From: Candidatus Gordonibacter avicola
GTDB lineage: Bacteria > Actinomycetota > Coriobacteriia > Coriobacteriales > Eggerthellaceae
Length of the DNA: 64,000 bases
Direction of reading: 5' to 3'
NCBI GenBank assembly: GCA_019113915.1
Contig: DXGM01000012.1
Coordinates: forward strand, 87,055-151,054
Shown: positions 1 to 6,930 of the stretch, one piece after another
Layout of the letters: each line of letters begins with the position of its first letter
Numbering within the stretch: the first letter of the stretch is position 1
The notes under the pieces: model-generated
What the model was told of the DNA's origin: nothing
What the model saw: only the letters and a program-made list of their open reading frames with translations
The model's database searches: none
Translations under genes and position numbers: made by a program

Positions 1-12
1 TAGGGGGCTAGC

Positions 13-465
13 GTGAGCGGCACGCATGACATAGATTTGCCCTATACGGATCGCCTGGTCAACCTTAATGGTTTGCTCTGGGAGCTGGGTCAAGCGTACG
101 GTAAGCCCGTGTTCGAGGATACCTACGTACTTTCCGGGCTGCTCAGTAAGTTCAGGCTTGCCTTCGACTTGTCATGGAAGCTTATGAAGGACATTCTTAT
201 TCAGCGCTACGGGATTGTGGACTGGGCTAAAGGGAGTCCGCGCGAGGCTATCGAACTGGCGGCCTACAATGGCATAATTGAGGACGGTGCGCGCTGGAAC
301 GAAATGCGCCTCATGCGCAACGAACTTTCGCACAACTACAATGCCGAATTCGCAATCGACTGTTCCCGCAAAGTACTCGACGAATGGATCCCCTTCCTGC
401 AAGCATTCGGTGAGGACATCAACGTGAAGATCAAAGCTTGGGAAGCGAAAGATTCGACAGTTTAG
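13..465 (+). CDS. HEPN-domain protein of a HEPN/MNT pair (NTase substrate-binding, HI0074 type)
   Basis: This 150-aa protein fits the HI0074 or nucleotidyltransferase substrate-binding family, in which one all-helical HEPN domain fills the chain. The HEPN signature R-x4-H is visible as MRNELSHNY (Arg102, His107). In characterised HEPN/MNT toxin-antitoxin pairs the HEPN protein is the RNase toxin and the minimal nucleotidyltransferase silences it by AMPylation. The GTG start is chosen because of the G-rich ribosome binding site at 3-7. A TAG at 1-3 could be the end of the partner MNT gene, which would lie just outside the window. Family assignment is fairly sure; toxin activity is inferred. 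Confidence 0.8.
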   Translation: MSGTHDIDLPYTDRLVNLNGLLWELGQAYGKPVFEDTYVLSGLLSKFRLAFDLSWKLMKDILIQRYGIVDWAKGSPREAIELAAYNGIIEDGARWNEMRLMRNELSHNYNAEFAIDCSRKVLDEWIPFLQAFGEDINVKIKAWEAKDSTV

Positions 466-476
466 GTAACTATTGT

Positions 477-701
477 CTACTCAAAATCTACTAGGTCTTT
501 TAAGCTGACGTCGAGGGCGCGGGAGATGCGGTAGAGTTGATCGGTGCTGCAGCTGAGTTTTCCTAATTCAAGGCGCGAAATATACGAGCCGTCGCTGTTG
601 CCGCCGAGCATTTCGGCAAGCTTCGCTTGGGAAAGGTTTTCTGCTTTCCGATACTCGCGGATTTTGTTGCCCAAGGCCTTTCGAAATTCTTTTATATCCA
701 T
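477..701 (-). CDS. Small XRE-family HTH regulator
   Basis: A 74-aa protein that is almost entirely a Cro/CI helix-turn-helix domain: the LSQAKLAEML helix, the SYISRLELGK recognition helix, then an LYRISRALDVSLKDL tail. It has no sensor domain, so it probably binds DNA as a dimer and responds through a partner or through its own abundance. It converges on the HEPN gene with a gap of only about 11 bp, so it may belong to the same defence or toxin-antitoxin neighbourhood. That link is inferred from position only. The target is unknown. Confidence 0.85.
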   Translation of the reverse strand: MDIKEFRKALGNKIREYRKAENLSQAKLAEMLGGNSDGSYISRLELGKLSCSTDQLYRISRALDVSLKDLVDFE

Positions 702-878
702 AGTACGAAGGCTATGCGTTACAATAATAAAGTAGTGGACTGATCAGTCCAGAAAAGCAACGAAAGGTTGATTGAAGAATTGCTATAAGCACTGGGGGAT
801 ACATGTTTGAAGGTGCAAACAACCTGTTCTGATTAGCTTACGTAATTAACCCTCTTGCCTGAAAGGAAGCTAAGCAAA

Positions 879-1124
879 ATGCGTGTTGTTTGGCGTGTAT
901 GGAAGGCCATGGAAGATCATGGAGTTGCTGCCGAAAAAGTGTGCAGCGACACTGGCTTAAAAGAAGACCAACTGGAAAGGTTGAAAACCTCTGAAGGTAG
1001 AGTGAATGCTGTGCGACTGACAACCCTCGCTGCACTTGTCGATTCGATAGGATGTGACGTCGGGGAACTTTTCGAAGTGGTTGATGATTGCGTTGAAGAA
1101 TCAAGGATCAGTAGTTCGATGTGA
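879..1124 (+). CDS. Small HTH-like protein
   Basis: An 81-aa protein with an HTH-like layout: a predicted first helix pair, then VRLTTLAALVDSIGCDVGELFEVV, which matches the C-terminal helices of XRE-type domains. I start it at ATG 879 because AAAGGA at 862-867 sits at proper spacing; a TTG at 855 would overlap that site. No partner gene is adjacent. It lies just before the inverted-repeat-bounded element at 1176-1533. DNA-binding function is inferred from the pattern only. Confidence 0.6.
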   Translation: MRVVWRVWKAMEDHGVAAEKVCSDTGLKEDQLERLKTSEGRVNAVRLTTLAALVDSIGCDVGELFEVVDDCVEESRISSSM

Positions 1125-1175
1125 ATGATAGCTGGCATGTTGGGCGTTGTAGCAAAAGTTCCTGTCCGCCGGAAA

Positions 1176-1533
1176 AAAGTGTGACGCGCTATCGCGCTGG
1201 CTATTATGCCACGAGTTTTCACGCATCCCTTGTATTATGACGCGGGCTGACTGGCTTGTAGGCATTGACTTGCAAGAGGCATAACCCCGTAGCGGCGTTC
1301 GCCAGAGCGCCGTTCGCGCGAAGCGGAAAAACGCAGTTCATAGTTGCGTTCTTCGTCTGTGATAGAGCGGATGTATCCCTAAAGGGGCTATGTGCTTCGC
1401 GCTGTCGCTGTTTGCATCCCGATGAGGATAGCCAGACAAGCATGTTACCTAGAGAAGAGCAGGCCCTTGTCATAGTGATGGGGAGGCTCATAACATCCTG
1501 GCGTAATCAGTAGCGCGAAGCGCGTCACATTTT
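1176..1533. mobile_element. MITE-like element bounded by inverted repeats
   Basis: This about 485-bp gap between genes has no convincing ORF. It is bracketed by TGTGACGCGCT (1180-1190) and AGCGCGTCACA (1519-1529), exact inverted repeats that extend with minor mismatch inward (TCGCGCT / AGCGCGA) and outward (AAAA / TTTT). The roughly 350-bp interior has its own short palindromes and no transposase. The layout is that of a non-autonomous miniature element or a long structured repeat. No clear target duplication was seen, so mobility is unproven. Confidence 0.45.
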
Positions 1534-1609
1534 GCGTTAACCAGGAAAAGAACTTGAATTACGGTCTTTTGTGGTTCGCTGGAAGTAAGAAAAGGCCCTG
1601 TGTTTACTC

Positions 1610-1885
1610 TCACTGACCTGCGCTTTCAATTAGAGCGTCGGCGAAGGTGGCTGGGTTGGGGCCGGTTATTTCGAGGACGGGTTTTCCGGTTGTGGCGCCT
1701 TCTTCGAAGAGGTCGACGATGCTATAAAGGGCCTCCATGCTGGCGTCCATGTTTTCGGCACCTACTTTGAAGAGGTACTTCTGTAGCTCCTTGTACACAA
1801 TTTGGTAGTCACGGGGGAGCGCTTTGACGCGGGCTTGGAGGACGCGCCATTCGCGCTTTTCTTCAATCATGTTGCGGAAGTCCAT
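1610..1885 (-). CDS. DUF1048 family protein
   Basis: A 91-aa helical protein resembling its upstream neighbour at 1890-2246 in length and layout (x-LPxxYQxxxKEL, a central acidic segment, then a conserved TFADALI-like tail). Both look like DUF1048, a family regularly encoded with PadR repressors. The ORF stays open to 1930, but the start MDFRNMIEE at 1885 lies 4 bp after the previous gene and has a GGAGAG ribosome binding site inside that gene's last codons. Third gene of a PadR-DUF1048-DUF1048 operon. Function unknown. Confidence 0.75.
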   Translation of the reverse strand: MDFRNMIEEKREWRVLQARVKALPRDYQIVYKELQKYLFKVGAENMDASMEALYSIVDLFEEGATTGKPVLEITGPNPATFADALIESAGQ

Positions 1886-1889
1886 GCGG

Positions 1890-2246
1890 CTACTCTCCTT
1901 GCTGGTTGAGCTTGCGGGCAATAGAGGCATTCAGTTGGTCGCGCCAGCGGTCGCGCAAGGATTGTGCTCCTTCAGCGCTTGCGAGCTCGGCGCAGAAGTC
2001 AGCCACGTTGGTGCCAAGTACCGTTTCCACGGGGCGATTATCAGCGGCCGCTTCCTCAAGTAACCCCAGTACGCCATCGAAAATGGGCATGAGGTTGCGC
2101 CCCGTGAAGTCCGCATGGTTCCACAGGCGCTCGGTGATTTCTTTCCACGCGGCTTGGTAGGCGGGCGGCAGTTCGGCGGCGCGTGCGGCGAAGCCTGCGA
2201 GGTCGCGATCCATGTCGTTGCCGGTTACGCGATCCCAGAAGTTCAT
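1890..2246 (-). CDS. DUF1048 family protein
   Basis: A 118-aa helical protein, paralogous to the next gene downstream. It begins MNFWDRVTGNDM, and its start codon overlaps the stop codon of the PadR gene by 4 bp, so the two are probably translationally coupled. DUF1048 proteins have no established biochemical role; their standing association with PadR repressors suggests they belong to the regulated output or tune the repressor. No membrane segment or signal peptide is seen. Confidence 0.8.
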   Translation of the reverse strand: MNFWDRVTGNDMDRDLAGFAARAAELPPAYQAAWKEITERLWNHADFTGRNLMPIFDGVLGLLEEAAADNRPVETVLGTNVADFCAELASAEGAQSLRDRWRDQLNASIARKLNQQGE

Positions 2247-2569
2247 CGGGCACCTTCTTTCAGTTCGTCAAGTTTCGCGGTTATGAAGTCCCAGCGCTCC
2301 CAGAATGCGCGCAGTTCCGCGCGCCCTGCGTCGTTGAGGGAATAGAACTTGCGCGGCGGCCCCATTTCGGAAGGCTTCCGCTCGCAGACGACGAGCCCTC
2401 GCCGCTCCAGCCGCACGAGAATCGTATACACGGTTCCCTCTACGACGTCAGAGAACCCCAGTTCATTCAACTGTCGCGTAATCTGATACCCGTACGTTTC
2501 CCCGCGCCCAATAATTTCCAACACACATCCCTCAAGCACACCCTTGAGCATTTCAGTGAGGTTTTCCAC
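2243..2569 (-). CDS. PadR-family transcriptional repressor
   Basis: A 108-aa PadR winged-helix regulator with the typical motifs in order: LEIIGRGETYGYQITRQL, the wing and recognition part GTVYTILVRLERRGLV, and PPRKFYSLNDAGRAEL, followed by a short C-terminal dimerisation helix. It heads an operon with two DUF1048 genes. A perfect 12-bp palindrome 55 bp upstream (2624-2635) is a likely autoregulatory operator. PadR proteins usually repress their own operon until a small molecule or stress relieves them; the inducer cannot be read from the sequence. Confidence 0.9.
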   Translation of the reverse strand: MENLTEMLKGVLEGCVLEIIGRGETYGYQITRQLNELGFSDVVEGTVYTILVRLERRGLVVCERKPSEMGPPRKFYSLNDAGRAELRAFWERWDFITAKLDELKEGAR

Positions 2570-2623
2570 CGCTGTCCTTTGATCTCGTTCTGCAACAATA
2601 GGTAATCCGTATTGCTTAGTACC

Positions 2624-2635
2624 ACACTATAGTGT
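2624..2635 (-). promoter_or_regulatory. Palindromic operator upstream of padR
   Basis: ACACTATAGTGT is a perfect 12-bp palindrome. Read on the minus strand it contains TATAGT, which could act as the -10 box of the PadR/DUF1048 operon. A PadR dimer bound here would block the promoter. TTGACA at 2653-2658 is too far away (21 bp) for a standard promoter, so the -35 assignment is open. Confidence 0.45.
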
Positions 2636-2748
2636 CACAGAGTAGTTATGCGTGTCAACTCCCGATTTCAAAATGGGGTGGTGTCTCCTCGTAGTATCAT
2701 GCTCATGATGAATTTTTTCGAAGCGGGTAGGACGAGAGAGGTCGTGCT

Positions 2749-3876
2749 ATGACATATACCGGTGGGGAAATTCCCAAGTTGGGGTTTGGGTTTATGCGGT
2801 TGCCGGAGGTTGAGGGGTCGGACGGGGAGAAGGTTATTGACCTCGACACGCTTTGCGGCATGGTGGATACGTTTATGGATGCCGGGTTCACGTACTTCGA
2901 TACGGCGCGCGGCTACCATGGCGGGCGGTCGGAGGCGGCGCTCAAGGCGGCGCTGGTGGACCGCTATCCGCGCGAGTCGTTCACGGTGGCTACGAAGTTG
3001 CCGGCGTGGATGGCGAAGGACGCCGATGACGCGCGCAGCATGTTTGAGACCTCGCTTGAACAGACGGGCGCTGGCTACTTCGACTTCTTCCTGCTGCACA
3101 ACCTGGGCGAGGATCGCACGCACCTGTTTGACGACTGGGGGCTGTGGGATTTCTTGGCCGAGAAAAAGGCCGCGGGCCTGATTCGCAACCTGGGCTTTTC
3201 CATTCACGACAAGGCGGCGGAACTTGAGCGCATCCTTGCGGCGCACCCCGAGATGGACTTCGTGCAGCTGCAAATCAACTACGCCGACTGGGAAAGCGAA
3301 ACGGTTGAATCGCGCAAGTGCTACGAGGTGGCGCGCGCTCATGGGCTGCCCATCGTGGTGATGGAGCCCATCAAGGGCGGCTCGCTGGTGAAGCTGCCGG
3401 ACGCGGCTGCCGACGTGCTGCGCGCGGCGAACCCGGACGAGCCGCTGCCGTCGTGGGCGCTGCGCTTTGCCGCGTCGCTGTCGGGCGTGCTCACCGTGCT
3501 TTCAGGCATGTCGATGCCCGAGCAGGTGCAGGAAAACGTGGGCATTATGCGCGACTTTAAGCCGCTTGCGCCCGCCGAGCTGGACGCGCTGGCCCAGGTG
3601 CGCGCCATTTTGGACGGCATCCCCACGGTGCCGTGTACCGATTGCCGCTACTGCGTGAAGTCGTGCCCCGAAGGCGTGCGCATTCCTGCGGCGCTGGCCT
3701 CGCTGAACATTCTCGCGCTCTATCGCGATGAGTATCGCGCGCAGGAGAACTACGACTGGAATGCGTCGGCGGGCCCTGCGTCGTCGTGCATCGGATGCGG
3801 CACGTGCGAGAGTGTGTGCCCGCAGCACATTGGCATTGTGAAGGAGCTTGCGCGAGCGGCGGAACTGTTCGAGTAG
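2749..3876 (+). CDS. Aldo/keto reductase with C-terminal 4Fe-4S ferredoxin domain
   Basis: A 375-aa protein. Residues 1-280 form an AKR TIM barrel (LGFGFMRLP, then FDTARGYHGGRSE with the catalytic Asp/Tyr pair, VATKLP with the Lys, LLHN). The C-terminus is a ferredoxin-like domain with CTDCRYCVKSCP (from Cys296) and CIGCGTCESVCP (from Cys347), two sites able to hold 4Fe-4S clusters. This fused class is common in anaerobes and is thought to use ferredoxin-type electrons. GAGAGAGG supports the ATG. It stands alone, about 130 bp before the lar operon promoter. Substrate unknown. Confidence 0.9.
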   Translation: MTYTGGEIPKLGFGFMRLPEVEGSDGEKVIDLDTLCGMVDTFMDAGFTYFDTARGYHGGRSEAALKAALVDRYPRESFTVATKLPAWMAKDADDARSMFETSLEQTGAGYFDFFLLHNLGEDRTHLFDDWGLWDFLAEKKAAGLIRNLGFSIHDKAAELERILAAHPEMDFVQLQINYADWESETVESRKCYEVARAHGLPIVVMEPIKGGSLVKLPDAAADVLRAANPDEPLPSWALRFAASLSGVLTVLSGMSMPEQVQENVGIMRDFKPLAPAELDALAQVRAILDGIPTVPCTDCRYCVKSCPEGVRIPAALASLNILALYRDEYRAQENYDWNASAGPASSCIGCGTCESVCPQHIGIVKELARAAELFE

Positions 3877-3947
3877 GAAGCGCCGCGCGTTCGCTCGCGG
3901 CCGCGCGACGCCATTGTGCGGTTGAGTTTGTGACCAAAAATTACCCC

Positions 3948-3978
3948 TTGACTTGGAGCGCACTCCAAGAAGTAAGCT
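3948..3978 (+). promoter_or_regulatory. MerR-type promoter of the lar operon
   Basis: The -35 box TTGACT (3948-3953) and the -10 box TAAGCT (3973-3978) are 19 bp apart, the over-long spacing that MerR-family activators correct by untwisting DNA. Between them lies the inverted repeat CTTGGAG-CGCA-CTCCAAG (3952-3969), the arrangement typical of MerR operators, including those of the aldehyde/thiol-sensing NmlR/AdhR branch. No merR gene lies within this window, so the regulator must be encoded elsewhere. Confidence 0.75.
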
Positions 3979-4008
3979 AGCGCTCGTTCATAACGGAAGA
4001 AGGGTTCC

Positions 4009-4806
4009 ATGTCTGACAACGTAGCGGCCGCCCATTCATATGTGGGTGGCGAAGGCCAGCGCACGAATATTGAATCGCTTGACGCATTCTTCGCGCGCAC
4101 GCCGCGCGTGGCGGTGGCGTTCTCGGGCGGATGCGACTCGTCGTATCTCGTGGCGGTAGCCCGCGCGGCGGGCGCGGACGTGCGTGCGTATCTGGTGCGC
4201 ACGGCGTTCCAGCCGCCTTGTGAGATTGCTGACGGCGAGCGGTTGGCGGCAGAGTTGGGTGTGCCGCTGGCGATGGTCGATGCCGATGTGTTGTCCGAGG
4301 CTGCCATCTGCGAAAACGGGCCTGACCGCTGCTACTTGTGCAAGCGCTTCATCTTCTCCACCATTCTTAAGCACATGGAGGCTGATGGGTGGGGAGACGC
4401 GGTGCTTGCCGACGGCACGAACGCCACGGATGATCCGACGCACCGGCCGGGCTTTCGCGCGCTGGCTGAGTTGGGCGTGGTCTCGCCGCTGCGTCGGGCG
4501 GGCCTCAGCAAGGACGACGTGCGCGCCGCCTCGCGCAAGCTGGGGTTGTTCACGGCGAATAAGCCAAGTTTTTCCTGCCTGGCCGTGCACGTGCCGGAGC
4601 GCGAACGCATCACGGCGGAGGCGCTGCTTACGGCCGCGCGCTCGCCTGAGGTGACGGTGCGGCTGGTGGCGCGCAATGCCGCCATAGGGGCCGACCTGGA
4701 CACGACGTGTTCTGCCGACGGCGTGGTAGACCATCTCACGGCTGCGCACGGTGCGACGGAGGCAACGGACATAGCGAACGCAACCAACGAGGAAGAGGAG
4801 CGCTGA
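4009..4806 (+). CDS. larE: LarE-like ATP-dependent sacrificial sulfur transferase
   Basis: A 265-aa PP-loop protein with SGGCDSS at residues 39-45 binding ATP, a CYLCKRF motif, and KPSFSCLAVHVP, which aligns with the KPxxxCLASRIP region holding the sulfur-donating Cys of LarE. LarE adenylates the carboxylated pyridinium made by LarB and inserts sulfur to build the nickel-pincer nucleotide cofactor of LarA-type racemases. GAAGAAGGG precedes the ATG. Its TGA overlaps the larB ATG by one base. No larA homologue is visible here, so the enzyme that uses the cofactor is encoded elsewhere. Confidence 0.88.
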   Translation: MSDNVAAAHSYVGGEGQRTNIESLDAFFARTPRVAVAFSGGCDSSYLVAVARAAGADVRAYLVRTAFQPPCEIADGERLAAELGVPLAMVDADVLSEAAICENGPDRCYLCKRFIFSTILKHMEADGWGDAVLADGTNATDDPTHRPGFRALAELGVVSPLRRAGLSKDDVRAASRKLGLFTANKPSFSCLAVHVPERERITAEALLTAARSPEVTVRLVARNAAIGADLDTTCSADGVVDHLTAAHGATEATDIANATNEEEER

Positions 4807-5588
4807 TGGAAGAGCGCGAGATGAGAGCGCTGTTGGCCGCGGTGGCCGACGGTTCGCTTGACCCAGACGAGGCGGCGTTGCGCCTGAAGACGGCACCGTT
4901 TTCAGACTTGGGTTACGCGAAGGTTGATCATCAACGCGGGATGCGTCAGGGTGTGGCCGAGGTGATCTACGGCGCGGGGAAGACGCCTGCGCAGATGGCC
5001 GGCATTGCGGCATCAATGCGTGCGGCAGGGCAGGAACGTGTGCTGATTACGCGCCTGTCGGCTGAAGCCGCTGATGAGGTGCGTACGCTGCTGGCTGATG
5101 CCGACCCGGCTGCCGCGCAGGCGTTTGTCTATCACGAGCTTCCGCGCCTTGGCCTCGTGGGTGGTTTGCCTGAACCTGACGGCAACGGCACCGTGGTGGT
5201 GGCTGCCGCCGGTACGAGTGACCTGCCCGTGGCCGAGGAAGCGGCGCTCACGGCCGAGGTGCTGGGCAACGAGGTGGTACGCCTCTACGACGTGGGCGTG
5301 GCGGGCATCCATCGTTTGCTTGCGCATGCTGACGACATTGCGGCTGCGCAGGTGGTGGTGGCCGTGGCTGGCATGGAGGGCGCGCTTGCCTCCGTGGTGG
5401 GCGGCCTTGCGTCGTGCCCGGTCATCGCCGTGCCGACGAGCGTGGGCTACGGGGCGTCGTTCGGCGGTGTGGCGGCGCTGCTTGCCATGCTGAACTCGTG
5501 CGCCTCAGGCGTATCCGTGGTGAACATCGATAACGGCTTTGGCGCTGGCTACCAGGCGTCATCCATCAATCATCTGAAAGCGAAGTGA
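4806..5588 (+). CDS. larB: LarB-like pyridinium-3,5-biscarboxylic acid mononucleotide synthase
   Basis: A 260-aa protein. The N-terminus (MRALLAAVADGSLDPDEAALRL, then FSDLGYAKVDHQRGMRQG) and the C-terminal AIR-carboxylase-like domain (VVVAAAGTSDLPVAEEA, LASCPVIAVPTSVGYGASFGG) match LarB, which carboxylates and hydrolyses NaAD to start nickel-pincer cofactor synthesis. It begins inside the larE stop codon (TGATG), so the two are translationally coupled. The short larC-like gene follows after 7 bp. Confidence 0.92.
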   Translation: MEEREMRALLAAVADGSLDPDEAALRLKTAPFSDLGYAKVDHQRGMRQGVAEVIYGAGKTPAQMAGIAASMRAAGQERVLITRLSAEAADEVRTLLADADPAAAQAFVYHELPRLGLVGGLPEPDGNGTVVVAAAGTSDLPVAEEAALTAEVLGNEVVRLYDVGVAGIHRLLAHADDIAAAQVVVAVAGMEGALASVVGGLASCPVIAVPTSVGYGASFGGVAALLAMLNSCASGVSVVNIDNGFGAGYQASSINHLKAK

Positions 5589-5595
5589 TTTTCCC

Positions 5596-6150
5596 ATGAC
5601 CGAACTTCATCTTGACCTCACGTGCGACGCCACGCGCCGCTCGATTCTCGCCGACCTGCGCGGCCGTCTTGACGCCGACGCGCAAACCGCGCTTGATGCC
5701 GCCGTGGAAGCGGCTGGCGTGCCCGAGCGGCACCACCACGACCTGGGCGAGGTGCTGGACACCATCGACGCGCTGGCCGTGAGCGACCGCGTGAAGGACG
5801 ACATGCGCGCCATTTACCACATTCTCGCCGAGGCCGAGGCCGCAGCTCACGGCTGTGCGGTGGAAGAAACCCACTTCCACGAGGTGGGTAACGGCGAAGC
5901 CGTGCGCAACGTGGCCGCCGTGTGCCTCGCAGTGGAAATGCTCGCGCCCGAGCGCATTACCGCCACACCCGTGCAAACCGGCAGCGGCACCGTGGTGTGC
6001 GCGCACGGTGAACTGCCCATCCCCGCACCCGCCACGGCCGCCATCCTGGCCAAGGGTATCCCCACCTGCGAAACCCTCCAAGAAGGCGAACGCTGCACCC
6101 CCACCAGCGCCGCCCTCATCAAACACTTCGTCGAGGAATTCCATGTCTAG
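5596..6150 (+). CDS. larC: Short LarC-like nickel-insertion protein (N-terminal domain only)
   Basis: 184 aa matching the middle and end of the LarC1 domain: HFHEVGNGEAV, TPVQTGSGTVVCAHG, PAPATAAIL, then EGERCTPTSAALIKHFVEEF. Two usual parts are absent. The N-terminal GISGDM segment is replaced by an unrelated start (MTELHLDLTCD), and no LarC2 domain follows by frameshift or as a gene. In characterised LarC a ribosomal frameshift fuses LarC1 to LarC2, which binds CTP and nickel. Here the frame ends at TAG 6148, overlapping the next gene by 8 bp. It may be a minimal nickel chaperone or a decayed one. Confidence 0.8.
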   Translation: MTELHLDLTCDATRRSILADLRGRLDADAQTALDAAVEAAGVPERHHHDLGEVLDTIDALAVSDRVKDDMRAIYHILAEAEAAAHGCAVEETHFHEVGNGEAVRNVAAVCLAVEMLAPERITATPVQTGSGTVVCAHGELPIPAPATAAILAKGIPTCETLQEGERCTPTSAALIKHFVEEFHV

Positions 6151-6745
6151 AACAACGCCGCCGCTCGCCACTTGTGCGGCCGGCGTCCCGCAAACTTGTC
6201 CCGCTCGCCCCATCCTTAAGACCGAGCGCCTTGTCCTGCGCGAAATGACGCAGGATGACTTTCCGGCGCTCTGCGCCATGCTGCAGGACCCCGATGTCAT
6301 GTACGCTTACGAGGGTCCGTTTTCGGACGCAGAAGCGCAGGCGTGGCTTGACCGCCAGCGCGCTCGCTATCGCGCGGACGGCAGAGGTCTTTGGGCGGTC
6401 GTGCTGAAAGAAACCAGCGCCATGATTGGTCAGTGCGGCCTCACCTGGCAGGACTGCGACGGCCGGCAGGTGCTTGAAGTGGGCTATCTCTTCCAGCGCG
6501 CGTTCTGGCACCAAGGCTATGCCACGGAGGCCGCCCGCGCGTGCTGCGACTACGCATTCGACACGTTGGGCGCGTGCGAGGTATTCTCAATCATTCGCGA
6601 CACCAACACCGCCTCCCAAAACGTCGCCCGCCGCAACGGCATGACACCGCGTCTCACCTTCACAAAACACTACCGCGGCGTGGCCATGCCTCACATTGCC
6701 TTCTCTCTTACTCGCGAGGAGAGGGACGCTCACTCAGCTCAATAA
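6143..6745 (+). CDS. GNAT acetyltransferase, RimJ/RimL type
   Basis: A 200-aa Acetyltransf_3-type protein: ILKTERLVLREMTQDDF at the start of the fold, LEVGYLFQRAFWHQGYATEA as the acetyl-CoA-binding core, and a VFSIIRDTNTASQNVARRNG loop typical of RimJ/RimL enzymes. The first about 30 residues are low in similarity and Cys-containing. The ATG at 6143 lies within the last codons of larC, so it is co-translated with the lar operon. Substrate unknown; position suggests, but does not show, a link to lar function. Confidence 0.85.
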   Translation: MSRTTPPLATCAAGVPQTCPARPILKTERLVLREMTQDDFPALCAMLQDPDVMYAYEGPFSDAEAQAWLDRQRARYRADGRGLWAVVLKETSAMIGQCGLTWQDCDGRQVLEVGYLFQRAFWHQGYATEAARACCDYAFDTLGACEVFSIIRDTNTASQNVARRNGMTPRLTFTKHYRGVAMPHIAFSLTREERDAHSAQ

Positions 6746-6774
6746 GCACGCGCCCCTTGCGTTATTTCAATAAT

Positions 6775-6822
6775 CATTTCGTGTTTTCGGGGAAAATCGG
6801 CCTAAAACATTTCGTGTTTTCG
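6775..6822 (+). repeat. 15-bp direct repeat pair
   Basis: CATTTCGTGTTTTCG occurs at 6775-6789 and again at 6808-6822, start to start 33 bp (about three helical turns), in the gap before the amidohydrolase gene. Such phased direct repeats often mark activator sites. A TATACT at 6862-6867 could be the -10 of the downstream gene. The regulator is unknown. Confidence 0.5.
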
Positions 6823-6930
6823 TAGTTTTCGCTGGTGAGTGCATGTGATCGGGCGGAGGCGTATACTGGCCTCATTACACCTGCGGCGCGTTCGGGAATG
6901 GGGGCGCGTGGCGAAGCGAAAGGGGGGCTT

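Noticed and set aside
1219..1513. ORFs of 82-90 aa on both strands in the inverted-repeat element
   Set aside because: No ribosome binding site, odd composition, no transposase-like motif; better seen as a non-coding element.
6120..6200. Programmed frameshift joining LarC1 to LarC2
   Set aside because: The downstream frames encode a GNAT acetyltransferase, not LarC2.
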